This document shows positions 26,613 to 36,323 of a stretch of DNA of 64,000 bases, in pieces. The notes beneath the pieces are model-generated. The model ran no database searches. It saw only the letters and a program-made list of their open reading frames with translations, and was not told the origin of the DNA. Both the position numbers and the translations under genes were made by a program. This stretch comes from Hyphomicrobiales bacterium (GTDB lineage Bacteria; Pseudomonadota; Alphaproteobacteria; Rhizobiales; Rhizobiaceae). The stretch is from NCBI GenBank assembly GCA_900469955.1, contig UBYX01000010.1:62001-126000 (forward strand). Direction: 5' to 3'. Each line of letters begins with the position of its first letter. Position 1 is the first letter of the stretch.

Positions 26613-27536
26613 CTACCACCCCACCACCTCTTCCTTTTCCCGATACCGCCCCACCTCCTCCAGCAGCCAGGCCCGGAATGCCACCACGGGCCGGAAATCC
26701 GCCTTGCTCAGCGGCGCTACCGCATAATAGGCGCTCGGGCTCCTGACCTGATGCGGAAACGCTTCAACGAGCTGCCCGCTCGCCAGCTCCGCGTCGATCA
26801 GGAAAAGCGGCATCAGAGCAACGCCTAGTCCGGCAATGCACGCTTGCGCCACATTGCCGAACTGTTCGAAGCGCATGCCCTGCGACGGCGTGCCGGCAAT
26901 GCCGAGGCTCTCGAACCAATGGTTCCACGCGCCCGGCCGGGAGGCCATGTGCAGCAATGGCAGGCGCATGAGGTCTTCACCCTTGTTGACGGGATGGGAC
27001 TTGAGAAAGGCGGGCGAAGCGACAGGCGCCACCATTTCCTCCATCAGGAAGGTGCACTCGGCACCCGGCCAATCCGGTTGGCCGATATGGATCGCCATGT
27101 CGATGCCGTCGCGGTCGAAATCGAAGATGCCGATGCGGGTGGCAAAATTCAGCGTGATCTCCGGATGGCGGGCGACGAATTGCGGAATACGCGGCATCAG
27201 CCAGCGGGTGCCGAAGGTCGGAAGGATCGCGAGGTTCAACTGGTCGCTATGCCGTTTGGTCATGGCGGTTAGCGAGGCCGAACGGATTTGCGCAAGCGCG
27301 CTCGCCACCGCTTTGGCATAGTCCGCACCGGCGCTGGTCAGCACCACGCCACGGCTGGTACGATCGAAAAGCAGGATCCCCAGCTGCTCCTCAAGGCCGG
27401 AAACCTGGCGGCTGATCGCTCCTTGCGTGAGTGACAACTCCTCCGCCGCGCCGGAGAAGCTGCCCAGTCGCGCAACGGAATCGAATGCCGCAAGCGCCGA
27501 TGTGGACGGAAGGAGTTTTCTCGAAAGGTTCGCCAT
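26613..27536 (-). CDS. LysR-type regulator (GcvA-like), divergent from gcdH
   Basis: A 307-residue LysR regulator resembling GcvA. The winged helix-turn-helix is at residues 8-68 (FSGAAEELSLTQGAISRQVSGLEEQLG) and the effector domain has the GcvA-type LAILPTFGTRWLMPRIPQF and FATRIGIFDFDRDGIDMAIHIG segments. ATG at 27536 or 27557 are both possible. It lies divergent from the glutaryl-CoA dehydrogenase gene with about 100 bases between, the standard LysR arrangement, so it likely controls gcdH. Confidence 0.9.
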   Translation of the reverse strand: MANLSRKLLPSTSALAAFDSVARLGSFSGAAEELSLTQGAISRQVSGLEEQLGILLFDRTSRGVVLTSAGADYAKAVASALAQIRSASLTAMTKRHSDQLNLAILPTFGTRWLMPRIPQFVARHPEITLNFATRIGIFDFDRDGIDMAIHIGQPDWPGAECTFLMEEMVAPVASPAFLKSHPVNKGEDLMRLPLLHMASRPGAWNHWFESLGIAGTPSQGMRFEQFGNVAQACIAGLGVALMPLFLIDAELASGQLVEAFPHQVRSPSAYYAVAPLSKADFRPVVAFRAWLLEEVGRYREKEEVVGW

Positions 27537-27638
27537 GGCGGTATTACTATAGATCATGGCGGATTGAGTAAACGGTGCTTGCTCTCGGGTACGACGCGAC
27601 GATAATTCCTTCAACCTTGAAATTGGAGGCAGGCACCC

Positions 27639-28814
27639 ATGGCATTTTCCTGGAACGATCCTTTTCTCATCGAAGACCAACTGACCGACGAGGAGCGGAT
27701 GATCCGCGATGCGGCCGCCGCCTTTGCCAAGTCCGAGCTCCTGCCGCGCGTCCAGGAAGCCTATATGGGCGAGACGACCGAGCCCGAGCTTTTCAAGCTG
27801 ATGGGCCAGACCGGTCTGCTCGGCGTCACCCTGCCGGAGGAATACGGCGCTGCCAACGCCTCCTACGTCGCCTACGGCCTCGTCGCCCGCGAGATCGAGC
27901 GCATCGATTCGGGCTACCGCTCGATGATGAGCGTCCAGTCCTCGCTGGTCATCTACCCGATCTATGCCTACGGCTCCGACGAGCAGAAAAAGAAGTACCT
28001 GCCGGGCCTCGTCTCCGGCGATCTCATCGGCTGTTTCGGCCTGACTGAGCCCGACGCTGGCTCCGATCCGGGCGGCATGAAGACCCGCGCCGAGAAGATC
28101 GAAGGCGGCTACCGCCTGCGCGGTTCGAAGATGTGGATTTCCAACGCGCCGATCGCCGACGTCTTCGTCGTCTGGGCGAAATCGGAAGCCCATAACAACG
28201 AGATCCGCGGCTTCGTGCTGGAAAAGGGCATGAAGGGCCTCTCCGCCCCGAAGATTGGCGGCAAGCTCTCGTTGCGCGCCTCGATCACCGGCGAAATCGT
28301 GCTCGACGGCGTGGAAGTCGGCGAAGACGCGCTGCTGCCGAATGTTTCGGGCCTCAAGGGTCCGTTCGGCTGCCTCAACCGCGCCCGCTACGGCATTTCC
28401 TGGGGCGTCATGGGTGCGGCGGAAGACTGCTGGTTCCGCGCCCGCCAGTACGGCCTCGACCGCAAGCAGTTTGGCAAGCCGCTCGCCGGCATGCAGCTCT
28501 ACCAGAAGAAGCTCGCTGACATGCAGACGGAGATCGCGCTTGGCCTGCAGGCATCCTTACGCGTCGGCCGGCTGATGGACGAACATCGGATGGCGCCGGA
28601 AATGATCTCCATCGTCAAGCGCAACAACTGCGGCAAGGCGCTGGATATCGCCCGTCAGGCCCGCGACATGCACGGCGGCAACGGCATCCAGATTGAGTTC
28701 CACGTCATGCGTCATTCGCAGAACCTGGAAACGGTCAATACCTACGAAGGTACGCATGACGTTCACGCGCTGATCCTCGGCCGCGCCCAGACCGGCATCC
28801 AGGCATTCTTCTGA
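27639..28814 (+). CDS. gcdH: Glutaryl-CoA dehydrogenase
   Basis: A 391-residue acyl-CoA dehydrogenase that oxidises and decarboxylates glutaryl-CoA to crotonyl-CoA in lysine and tryptophan breakdown, using FAD. The catalytic glutamate is in [17 protein letters not shown] near the C-terminus, and the FAD/substrate segments [16 protein letters not shown] and [18 protein letters not shown] are typical of the GcdH branch rather than other acyl-CoA dehydrogenases. ATG is preceded by TTGGAGG. The divergent LysR neighbour and a downstream terminator make it a single-gene unit. Confidence 0.92.
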   Translation: MAFSWNDPFLIEDQLTDEERMIRDAAAAFAKSELLPRVQEAYMGETTEPELFKLMGQTGLLGVTLPEEYGAANASYVAYGLVAREIERIDSGYRSMMSVQSSLVIYPIYAYGSDEQKKKYLPGLVSGDLIGCFGLTEPDAGSDPGGMKTRAEKIEGGYRLRGSKMWISNAPIADVFVVWAKSEAHNNEIRGFVLEKGMKGLSAPKIGGKLSLRASITGEIVLDGVEVGEDALLPNVSGLKGPFGCLNRARYGISWGVMGAAEDCWFRARQYGLDRKQFGKPLAGMQLYQKKLADMQTEIALGLQASLRVGRLMDEHRMAPEMISIVKRNNCGKALDIARQARDMHGGNGIQIEFHVMRHSQNLETVNTYEGTHDVHALILGRAQTGIQAFF

Positions 28815-28839
28815 ATCCATCCCTCGACTGTCGTTTGAA

Positions 28840-28873
28840 GCACAGGCGCAAGTTCCGGCGCCTATGCTTTTTT
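28840..28873 (+). terminator. Rho-independent terminator after gcdH
   Basis: GCACAGGCGC pairs with GCGCCTATGC with one mismatch around a short loop, followed by seven Ts. It lies 26 bases beyond the gcdH stop. Confidence 0.85.
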
Positions 28874-28999
28874 ATTAGTAATACTTTTTCGCCAGCCCAT
28901 TGATTGCAAGCGGCATTTATCTTACGTCAGCACCGAAATCCCCATCTGCCGGCGGCCGCGAACCCGCCGATCCCCCCTTTGGTAACGAAAGTGGACCTC

Positions 29000-30436
29000 A
29001 TGCAGACCTATCCTGACGTAAAACTTTTCATCAACGGCGAATGGCGCGATGCCATCGGCGGCGAGACCCTGTCCGTCATCGATCCCGCAACCGAAGAGGT
29101 GATCGGCAAGATCGCCCATGCCCGCAAGGCCGATCTCGATCTGGCGCTGGAGGCAGCGGACAAGGGCTTCAAGATCTGGCGCGACACCTCGGCCTTCGAG
29201 CGCTCGAAACTGATGCGCAAGGCCGCCGACATCATGCGCTCGCGCGTGGATGCCATCGCCTACATGATGACGCGCGAACAGGGCAAGCCGCTCGCCCAGT
29301 CGAAGACGGAAGTTCTGGGTGCCGCCGATACGATCGACTGGTTCGCCGAGGAAGCCCGCCGCACTTATGGCCAGATAATTCCGGCCCGCTTCAGCGGCGT
29401 TTCCAACATGGCCATCAAGCTGCCGGTCGGTCCGGTCGCGGCCTTCACCCCCTGGAACTTCCCGATCAACCAGATCGTCCGCAAGCTTTCGGCAGCTCTT
29501 GCCACGGGCTGCTCGATCATCGCCAAGGCTCCGGAAGAAACGCCGGCCTCCCCGGCGGAACTGATCCGCGCCTTTGCCGATGCCGGAATTCCTGCGGGCG
29601 TCGTCAATCTGGTCTATGGCGTACCGGCCGAGATCTCCGAATACCTGATCCCGCATCCGGTCATCCGCAAGATCTCCTTCACCGGCTCCACGCCGGTCGG
29701 CAAACATCTGGCGGCACTTGCCGGCAAGCACATGAAGCGCGCCACGATGGAGCTTGGCGGCCATGCGCCGGCCATTATCTTCGATGACGCCGATCTTGAA
29801 AAAGCGATCGAAGTCACATCGCTCGCGAAGTTCCGCAATGCCGGCCAGGTCTGCGTCGCGCCGACCCGCTTCCTGGTGCAGGACGGCATCGCCGACAGGT
29901 TCATGGAAGGCTTTGTCAAAGCTGCTCGGGCAATCAAGGTCGGCAACGGCCTGGAAGACGGCGTCACCATGGGCCCGCTCGCCAACGACCGGCGCATTCC
30001 GGCCATGGAAGACATGATCCATGACGCGGTGTCGAACGGTGCCGAACTGAAGACCGGCGGCAAGCGCATCGGCAACAAGGGCTATTTCTTCGAGCCGACC
30101 GTGCTCGCCGACGTGCCGACCTCGGCCAAGGTGATGAACGACGAGCCCTTCGGTCCGCTTGCGATCGTCAACCGTTTCTCGCATTTCGAGGACGCGATCG
30201 CGGAAGCCAATCGCCTGCCCTTCGGCCTTGCCTCCTATGCCTTCACGGGTTCGGTGAAGACCGCCCATGCTCTCGGCCGCGAGATGGAAGCCGGCATGCT
30301 GACGATCAACCACAACGGTCTTGCCATTCCCGAAGTGCCCTTCGGCGGCATCAAGGATTCCGGTTACGGTACCGAAGGCGGTTCGGAAGCCGTCGACGCC
30401 TATCTCGAGACCCGCTTCGTCAGCCAGATGAGCTGA
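29000..30436 (+). CDS. gabD: Succinate/glutarate semialdehyde dehydrogenase (GabD-like)
   Basis: A 478-residue NAD(P)-dependent aldehyde dehydrogenase of the GabD class. The cofactor-binding PWNFPINQI, catalytic glutamate ([10 protein letters not shown]) and catalytic cysteine ([12 protein letters not shown]) are all visible, and [15 protein letters not shown] near the end fits the succinate semialdehyde subgroup. ATG at 29000 is chosen because it matches the usual N-terminus; the longer frame reaches into non-coding sequence. Its place after gcdH makes glutarate semialdehyde, an intermediate in lysine breakdown, an alternative substrate. Confidence 0.85.
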   Translation: MQTYPDVKLFINGEWRDAIGGETLSVIDPATEEVIGKIAHARKADLDLALEAADKGFKIWRDTSAFERSKLMRKAADIMRSRVDAIAYMMTREQGKPLAQSKTEVLGAADTIDWFAEEARRTYGQIIPARFSGVSNMAIKLPVGPVAAFTPWNFPINQIVRKLSAALATGCSIIAKAPEETPASPAELIRAFADAGIPAGVVNLVYGVPAEISEYLIPHPVIRKISFTGSTPVGKHLAALAGKHMKRATMELGGHAPAIIFDDADLEKAIEVTSLAKFRNAGQVCVAPTRFLVQDGIADRFMEGFVKAARAIKVGNGLEDGVTMGPLANDRRIPAMEDMIHDAVSNGAELKTGGKRIGNKGYFFEPTVLADVPTSAKVMNDEPFGPLAIVNRFSHFEDAIAEANRLPFGLASYAFTGSVKTAHALGREMEAGMLTINHNGLAIPEVPFGGIKDSGYGTEGGSEAVDAYLETRFVSQMS

Positions 30437-30461
30437 GCGCTCACCCGCTAGCCAAATCCGG

Positions 30462-30497
30462 AACCGGCCGCTGCTTTCCGCATCGGCCGGTTTTCTT
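30462..30497 (+). terminator. Rho-independent terminator after gabD
   Basis: AACCGGCCG pairs exactly with CGGCCGGTT around a 13-base loop, followed by a T-rich tail (TTTCTTTT). It lies about 25 bases past the gabD stop. Confidence 0.85.
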
Positions 30498-30563
30498 TTG
30501 CCCCTTGCCTCCACCAGACGAGTCGACTAGCAAAACAAAAAGGGAACATCCGAAGGTGAAGCG

Positions 30564-31670
30564 ATGGCTGAGACTGGAGCCGAAGCAGCTCCGCTGCTGA
30601 AGGAAATCTTCAATCGCGAGCGTCTCCAGCATTTCGCGGCGGAAACCGCTGCGGTCTATCCTGCATTCGACGGCGAAAGGTTTCTCGCCCTCGCCTCGCA
30701 AGGTCTTGATGGTCTCAGCATCATGCAGCGGCTGCGACAGATCGCGGTCGCCTATCGTGATGTCCTGCCGGGCAGCTTCGAGAAGAACGTCGAGATTTTC
30801 CAGGCGCTCGCGCCGCGCATCAACCACGGCTTCGCCTCACTGGTCCTTCCGGAATATGTGGCGCTCTACGGACAGGATCATTTCGACCTGTCCATGGAAG
30901 CGCTCGCCTTCTTCACCCGCTTCGGCTCGTCGGAATTCGCCATAAGACATTTCCTCCTGAAGGACCTCGATCGGACGCTCAAGGTGATGGAGGGCTGGGC
31001 GCTGGATGAAAACGAGCATGTGCGGCGCCTTTCGAGCGAAGGCTGCCGGCCACGCCTGCCCTGGTCGTTCCAGCTCAGGCAGCTGATCGCCGACCCCTCA
31101 CCGGTCGCACCGATCCTCGAAAACCTGAAGAGCGATCCGAGCCTTTATGTCCGCAAATCCGTCGCCAACCACCTGAACGACATCACCAAAGATCATCCCG
31201 CCTGGGTGTTCAACAAGATCGCTGCGTGGGATCGGAACGATCCCCGCACCGGCTGGATCATCAAACAGGCGCTCCGCACGCTGATCAAGAAGGGCGATGC
31301 CCGCGCCCTCCACCTCTTCGGCGCCGGGCACAAGGCGGAGGTGACGGTCGATGCCTTTACGGTGACGCCCTCCGCGTTGAAGCTCGGCGGTTCGGTAAAG
31401 ATCGCCGCAAGGCTCATATCGACCGCGACCGAGCCGCAGAAGCTCGTCATCGATTATGTCGTCCACTATGTGAAGAAGGCCGGCGGCACGTCGAAAAAGG
31501 TCTTCAAGTGGAAAGAGATCACGCTCGCGCCCGGTGCCGTGTCGGAACTTGGGATCACCCGCGCCATCCGCGATTTTACCACCCGCGTCCACTATCCCGG
31601 CCGGCATCCGGTCGAGCTGATCGTCAATGGCGAGGTTATCGCGACGGGGAGCTTCGAACTTCTGCCCTGA
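30564..31670 (+). CDS. DNA alkylation repair protein (AlkD-like HEAT repeat)
   Basis: A 368-residue all-helical protein of the DNA alkylation repair (AlkD) superfamily, which holds DNA with HEAT-like repeats and excises alkylated bases. The repeat region spans about residues 20-245 (ALAFFTRFGSSEFAIRHFLL, VRRLSSEGCRPRLPW, SLYVRKSVANHLNDITKD). A C-terminal beta-rich domain (about 260-365, VDAFTVTPSALKLGGSVKI) is not part of classic AlkD. The SSEGCRPRLPW segment is typical of the subgroup. Whether it has glycosylase activity is not known. ATG at 30564 follows GAAGGTGAAGCG. Confidence 0.82.
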   Translation: MAETGAEAAPLLKEIFNRERLQHFAAETAAVYPAFDGERFLALASQGLDGLSIMQRLRQIAVAYRDVLPGSFEKNVEIFQALAPRINHGFASLVLPEYVALYGQDHFDLSMEALAFFTRFGSSEFAIRHFLLKDLDRTLKVMEGWALDENEHVRRLSSEGCRPRLPWSFQLRQLIADPSPVAPILENLKSDPSLYVRKSVANHLNDITKDHPAWVFNKIAAWDRNDPRTGWIIKQALRTLIKKGDARALHLFGAGHKAEVTVDAFTVTPSALKLGGSVKIAARLISTATEPQKLVIDYVVHYVKKAGGTSKKVFKWKEITLAPGAVSELGITRAIRDFTTRVHYPGRHPVELIVNGEVIATGSFELLP

Positions 31671-31689
31671 GGCAGCTTCAAACGCCGGA

Positions 31690-32304
31690 TCAGACGTGGC
31701 GCCCGAGGATGCGGGACCTTACGGAATTCATGGGGAAGGCCGGGCCAGGATCTGACTTTCGCGGCCATGAAATATCGTCGTGTCCCAAAATGTCGAGAAA
31801 GTTGTATTTGGCATGCAGCACATGGGCGACCTCGATCAGCCTGTCCAACTGCCTCTGGGGATAGGTGTGCCAGCCGCGTACCGGCCCTCCCCGCTCGTGA
31901 ACCGCTTCCACAACCTCGCCATCCGGGATTTCCTTGCCGAACCAGGTCGTGAACTTGCCGTTTGCGAGCTTTGTCAGCACGCCACCGTTGGAAAGCTCTA
32001 TGCCGATCGAGTGACCGTTGAGCCCGGAGATTTCTCCCCACTGGCTCCGCCCTGCATGCCAGGCGACGCGATTGAACGGCACGATCTGCGCCACCTTGCC
32101 GTCCCGCCCGATGAGAAGGTGGACCGATGCCTGGGTTTCCTTGTCGCGCGCAAGCGACTGGAGATCTCCATCGAAGGACGCTCCGGCCGTATAGTGTATG
32201 ACCAGAAAGCGAGGACTGAGTGCCCCGCCTATCTTGGTCGTGCCTTCATCGAGAACACCGACGTTCTGCGATACAAGCTTATGGTTTGTGATAGAAAACG
32301 GCAT
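31690..32304 (-). CDS. N-acetylmuramoyl-L-alanine amidase (AmpD-like)
   Basis: A 204-residue zinc amidase of the amidase_2 (AmpD/PGRP-like) family, which cuts the bond between muramic acid and the peptide stem. Zinc ligands are likely the histidine in FLVIHYTAG, the histidine in VAWHAGRSQW and the aspartate in RKSDPGPAF; the conserved GLNGHSIGIELSNGG block is present. No signal peptide is seen, so it probably acts in the cytoplasm in cell-wall recycling. ATG at 32304 (MPFSITNHK) is chosen. It converges on the AlkD-like gene with 19 bases between. Bases 32305-32501 upstream hold no clear gene. Confidence 0.87.
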   Translation of the reverse strand: MPFSITNHKLVSQNVGVLDEGTTKIGGALSPRFLVIHYTAGASFDGDLQSLARDKETQASVHLLIGRDGKVAQIVPFNRVAWHAGRSQWGEISGLNGHSIGIELSNGGVLTKLANGKFTTWFGKEIPDGEVVEAVHERGGPVRGWHTYPQRQLDRLIEVAHVLHAKYNFLDILGHDDISWPRKSDPGPAFPMNSVRSRILGRHV

Positions 32305-32501
32305 GCGCCCCTCCAAGCGTTGGTGACGCCCCGGAACACCGACAGCCAGACCGCAGACGCAATGGAAAGCGTGCCGCACGGCGAGCCGGCGACCTCCATG
32401 AGGATAACGACGATGGCTGACGACATGCGGGGGCAGGTATGCTTACGACCGCAACCCTCGCATAGCACATCAAAAATTGCAACTACAACTTTTATACAAC
32501 C

Positions 32502-33524
32502 TCAGGCAAGAGCAAACACCTTGGCCCGCCGCAGCGTCACGAAACCACCGTCCCCTGCCTTTACAAGGCGTTCCGGCTCGACGTCGAATTCCAGGTGTTC
32601 GCCGGTCTCGGCCGTCGCTAGCACGCGGCGGCCGTCGGCACGGTCGAGTACGCGGGTGATGCTCGCCGGAATGCCGGGGCCCTGCAGCGACCAGTCGAGA
32701 TCGGCCGGGCGCGCATAAAGCTCGGCCTTGCCGTCGGCCATGCCGGAGACTTCGATCGCGGCACCGCTGGCATAAGCCTTACCGTCCCGCACTTCGGCGG
32801 CCAGCACATTCGCATCACCCAGGAACTTCATGACGAAGGATGACTTCGGATCGCGGCAGACCTCTTCCGGCGTGCCCTGCTGAACGATCTGGCCGTCCTT
32901 CAGGATCACCACCCGGTCGGCGAGGTCGAGCGCCTCTTCCTGGTCGTGGGTCACAAACAGCGTGGTGATGCCGAGTTCGGAATGGATCTCGCGCAGCCAG
33001 CGGCGCAGGTCGCGGCGAACATTGGCGTCGAGCGCCCCGAACGGCTCGTCGAGCAGCAGCACCTTGGGATCGACGGCGAGCGCCCGGGCCAGCGCCACGC
33101 GCTGACGCTGCCCGCCGGAAATCTGCGCCGGGAATCGGTCACCGAGGCCTTCGAGGCGAACGAGCCGCAAGAGGTCCGCGACGCGGGCATCGATCGCCGC
33201 CTTCTCACGCTTCACCTTCGAGACCTTCATGCCGAATGCGATGTTTTCGGCGACTGTCATATGCGGAAAGAGCGCGTAATGCTGGAAGACGAAGCCGACG
33301 CCGCGGTCGCGCACCGGAATGTCGGTCGCATCCTGATCGCCGAAATGGATATGGCCTTGATCGGCATATTCGAGGCCGGCGACCATGCGCAGGATGGTCG
33401 TCTTGCCCGAACCGGACGGCCCGAGCAGCGCGACGAGTTCGCCGCTTTCGATCTCCAGCGAAACGTCTTTGACCGCCCGAAAGGTCTCGAAGGTTTTGAC
33501 GACGTGATCGAGGCGGATTTTCAT
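32502..33524 (-). CDS. cysA: Sulfate/thiosulfate ABC transporter ATP-binding protein
   Basis: A 340-residue ATPase of the sulfate importer. Walker A (GPSGSGKTT), signature motif (ISGGQRQRVALARAL), Walker B (VLLLDEPFGALD) and the switch histidine (FVTHD) are present, with a C-terminal regulatory domain from about 235. The identity rests on the operon: the two permeases and the sulfate-binding protein upstream are diagnostic. It overlaps cysW by four bases. Confidence 0.92.
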   Translation of the reverse strand: MKIRLDHVVKTFETFRAVKDVSLEIESGELVALLGPSGSGKTTILRMVAGLEYADQGHIHFGDQDATDIPVRDRGVGFVFQHYALFPHMTVAENIAFGMKVSKVKREKAAIDARVADLLRLVRLEGLGDRFPAQISGGQRQRVALARALAVDPKVLLLDEPFGALDANVRRDLRRWLREIHSELGITTLFVTHDQEEALDLADRVVILKDGQIVQQGTPEEVCRDPKSSFVMKFLGDANVLAAEVRDGKAYASGAAIEVSGMADGKAELYARPADLDWSLQGPGIPASITRVLDRADGRRVLATAETGEHLEFDVEPERLVKAGDGGFVTLRRAKVFALA

Positions 33525-34420
33525 GAGGTTTTCTCCGCAGTATTGGCGACGAGCGACGGCCGGGTGGCAGGACTATGGACCCGGCCCGCTCCCTGGCGCT
33601 CCAGCGCCACCTTGGCGATGATGGTGAAGACGGCGATCAGCGCCAGGATTGAAGCCGAGGCGAAGGCGCCTGCCGCCTGGTAATCGTGATAGAGCAGTTC
33701 GATATGCAGCGGCAGCGTGTTGGTCTGGCCGCGGATATTGCCGGAGACGACCGATACCGCGCCGAACTCGCCCATGACGCGGGCATTGCAGAGCACGACG
33801 CCGTAGAGCAGCGCCCATTTGATGTTCGGGAGCGTCACCGAGAAGAAAGTGCGCCAGCCGGAAGCCCCGAGCGAGGTCGCCGCCTCTTCCAGATCGCGCC
33901 CCTGCGCCTGCATGAGCGGGATGAGTTCCCGCGCCACGAAAGGCGCGGTGACGAACATCGAGGCGAGGATGATGCCCGGAATCGCGAACAGGATCTTGAT
34001 CCCGTATTCATCCAGCATCGGTCCGAAGACGCCCTGCAGGCCATAAACGAAGAGATAGGCCACGCCGGCGACGATCGGCGAAACCGAGAACGGAATTTCG
34101 ATGACGACGAGCAGGAACCGCTTGCCCCGGAAATCGAACTTGGTAATCGCCCAGGCGGCCGCGATGCCGAAGGCCGTATTGACCGGCACGGCGACGAGCG
34201 CAGCGAGCACGGTGAGCATGATCGCGTGCCGCGTGTCGGGATGGGTGATCGTGTCGCGATAGACCTGCCATCCCTTGGCGAAGGCCTCGACGCCGATGAT
34301 GATCAGCGGCGCAAGGATCAGGAAGGCGACGAGAACGAGCACGATCCCGATCAGCAATCGGCGAAAGAGCGGCTGGTCGCCGACACGCGGCGGTTTGCGG
34401 CGGGTAGCGGGAGTGCTCAT
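33521..34420 (-). CDS. cysW: Sulfate ABC transporter permease CysW
   Basis: A 299-residue inner-membrane permease with six helices and an EAA loop (SLGASGWRTFFSVTLPNI). GEFGAVSVVSGNIRGQTNTLPLHIE near residue 225-250 is a conserved CysW-type block. It lies two bases after cysT and overlaps cysA by four. Confidence 0.92.
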   Translation of the reverse strand: MSTPATRRKPPRVGDQPLFRRLLIGIVLVLVAFLILAPLIIIGVEAFAKGWQVYRDTITHPDTRHAIMLTVLAALVAVPVNTAFGIAAAWAITKFDFRGKRFLLVVIEIPFSVSPIVAGVAYLFVYGLQGVFGPMLDEYGIKILFAIPGIILASMFVTAPFVARELIPLMQAQGRDLEEAATSLGASGWRTFFSVTLPNIKWALLYGVVLCNARVMGEFGAVSVVSGNIRGQTNTLPLHIELLYHDYQAAGAFASASILALIAVFTIIAKVALERQGAGRVHSPATRPSLVANTAEKTS

Positions 34421-34422
34421 GA

Positions 34423-35244
34423 TCAGCCCCTCACCGTGTAGCGCAGCGCCCGAGACTGCATCCAGTTGGTGAGCGCGAGCATGAAGAACGCCGTCAGGAG
34501 CAGAACGGACGCGATCGCGGCCGCCGCCTGATAATCGTATTCCTCAAGCCGGATGAAGATCAGCAGCGCCGTGATTTCCGTCGACATCGGCTGGTTGCCG
34601 GCGATGAAGATGATCGCGCCGAACTCGCCGAGCGCCCGGGCGAAAGAGAGCGAGACACCGGCGAGCAGCGCAGGTGTCAGGAGTGGCAGGATGACCTTGC
34701 GGAAGATCGCCCAGTCTGAGCCGCCGAGCGATTGCGCCGCCTCTTCCAGCGCCGGATCGAGATCCTCCAGCACCGGCTGCACCGTGCGCACGATGAAGGG
34801 CAGCGAGGTAAAACACATGGCGATCATGATGCCGAGCGGCGTATAGGCCACCTTGATGCCGAGCTCGCCGAGGATCGAGCCGAACCAGCCGTTGGTCGTG
34901 AAGAGCGCCGTCAGCGCAATGCCGGCGACCGCGGTCGGCAGTGCGAAGGGAAGATCGACCATGGCATCGACGATCCGCCAGCCCGGGAACCGATAGCGCG
35001 TCAGCACCCAGGCGAGCGCAAGGCCGAAGAACAGGTTGAAGACGGTGGCGCCGAGCGCAGAAAGAACCGTGACGCGATAGCTCGCGAGCGCCCGGCTGGA
35101 CGAAACGATCCGCCAGTAATCCTCAGGCCCGAGGCTCGCCGCCTTGAAGACCAGTGCCGCCAGCGGCAGCACGACAATCAGCCCGACATAGAACAGGGTC
35201 ACGCCCAGCGACAAAGGCAATCCGGGCAGGACATTGCGTCTCAC
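34423..35244 (-). CDS. cysT: Sulfate ABC transporter permease CysT (CysU)
   Basis: A 273-residue permease with six helices, an EAA loop (SLGGSDWAIFRKVILPLL) and the family block LGEFGAIIFIAGNQPMSTEI. The start is a GTG preceded by AAGGAAAT. A strong stem-loop separates it from the binding-protein gene upstream. Confidence 0.92.
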   Translation of the reverse strand: MRRNVLPGLPLSLGVTLFYVGLIVVLPLAALVFKAASLGPEDYWRIVSSSRALASYRVTVLSALGATVFNLFFGLALAWVLTRYRFPGWRIVDAMVDLPFALPTAVAGIALTALFTTNGWFGSILGELGIKVAYTPLGIMIAMCFTSLPFIVRTVQPVLEDLDPALEEAAQSLGGSDWAIFRKVILPLLTPALLAGVSLSFARALGEFGAIIFIAGNQPMSTEITALLIFIRLEEYDYQAAAAIASVLLLTAFFMLALTNWMQSRALRYTVRG

Positions 35245-35272
35245 GCAGCTATTTCCTTTTTTTCACGGCAAA

Positions 35273-35297
35273 GCCCGGCGGACAGAATCCGCCGGGC
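35273..35297. terminator. Intercistronic stem-loop between sulfate-binding protein and cysT
   Basis: GCCCGGCGGA pairs exactly with TCCGCCGGGC around a five-base loop. On the transcribed strand it is followed by TTTGCCG, a weak tail, so it is likely a partial terminator or a stabilising stem that favours expression of the binding protein over the permeases. Confidence 0.7.
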
Positions 35298-35324
35298 AGG
35301 ATCAAATAATGTCAGGGTGCCGAA

Positions 35325-36323
35325 TTAGCGGCTGCCGTAGAGCTTGTCGAGAGTGCCGCCGGACGCGAAGTGCTCGGACTGGATCTTCTGCCAGCCGCCG
35401 AACACGTCGTCGACCTTGACCAGCCGGATTTCCGGAAACTGACCCTTGAACTCGGCCGCGACCTTTTCGTTGTTGGCGCGGTGACCGAACTGTGCGGCGA
35501 TCCGCTGGCCTTCTTCGCTGTAGAGGAAGTCGAGATAGGACTTGGCGAGCGCTTCGGTGCCGTGCTTCTTGGCGACCTTGTCGACGACGGCAACCGGGAA
35601 TTCGGCAAGCAGGCTGACGGACGGGGTGACCGCCTGAACCTTGTCGGCGCCGTATTGCTTGGCAATCCCGCGGGTCTCGGCTTCGAAGGTGATCAGCACG
35701 TCGCCGGTTTCGCGCTCGACGAAGGTGGTCGTAGCGGCACGGCCGCCGGTATCGAAGACCGGGACGTTGTCGAAGATCTTGGTGATATAGGCTTCGATCT
35801 TTTCCTCGTCGTCCTTGTAGGCTTCCTTGGCCCAGGCGTAGGCCGCGAGATAGGTATAGCGGGCGTTACCTGAGGTCTTCGGGTTCGGGAAGACCGCATG
35901 CACGTCGTCACGGGCAAGATCGGCCCAATCCTTGATGTTCTTCGGATTGCCGGCGCGCACCAGGAAGGACGGGAAGGAATAGAACGGCGAGGCGTTGTTC
36001 GGGAAAGCCTTCGTCCAGTCCTTCGACACGAAACCGTTCTTGGCGAGGAAATCCACGTCGGTCGACTGGTTGAAGGTCACCACATCGGCTTCCAGGCCTT
36101 CGACGATGGAGCGTGCCTGCTTGGAAGTACCGGCATGCGACTGGTCGATGGTGACGCCGGGATTGAGCTTCGTGAAAGCCTCGTTCTCGGCGACGAACAG
36201 CTCGCGGGCGACGTCGTAGGAAGCGTTAAGGAGCTTGTTCGGCTGCTGGGCCAGCGCGGGAGTGACGAAAAGCGCGGCCAAAGGGGCGACAAGCGCGGTG
36301 CCGAGAATGAAGAGGCGATTCAT
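35325..36323 (-). CDS. sbp: Periplasmic sulfate-binding protein
   Basis: A 332-residue binding protein of the sulfate family (Sbp/CysP). A signal peptide ends near residue 25 (TPALAQQ). Conserved blocks NASYDVARELF, DQSHAGTSKQARSIVEGLEADVVTFNQSTD and FPNPKTSGNARYTYLAAYAWA are diagnostic for sulfate binding. It is the first gene of the sulfate operon, with a 665-base region upstream that contains no gene. Confidence 0.93.
   Translation of the reverse strand: MNRLFILGTALVAPLAALFVTPALAQQPNKLLNASYDVARELFVAENEAFTKLNPGVTIDQSHAGTSKQARSIVEGLEADVVTFNQSTDVDFLAKNGFVSKDWTKAFPNNASPFYSFPSFLVRAGNPKNIKDWADLARDDVHAVFPNPKTSGNARYTYLAAYAWAKEAYKDDEEKIEAYITKIFDNVPVFDTGGRAATTTFVERETGDVLITFEAETRGIAKQYGADKVQAVTPSVSLLAEFPVAVVDKVAKKHGTEALAKSYLDFLYSEEGQRIAAQFGHRANNEKVAAEFKGQFPEIRLVKVDDVFGGWQKIQSEHFASGGTLDKLYGSR

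Noticed and set aside
32305..32501. Possible small gene between the AmpD-like and cysA genes
   Set aside because: Short frames exist on both strands but none has a good ribosome site or protein-like composition.
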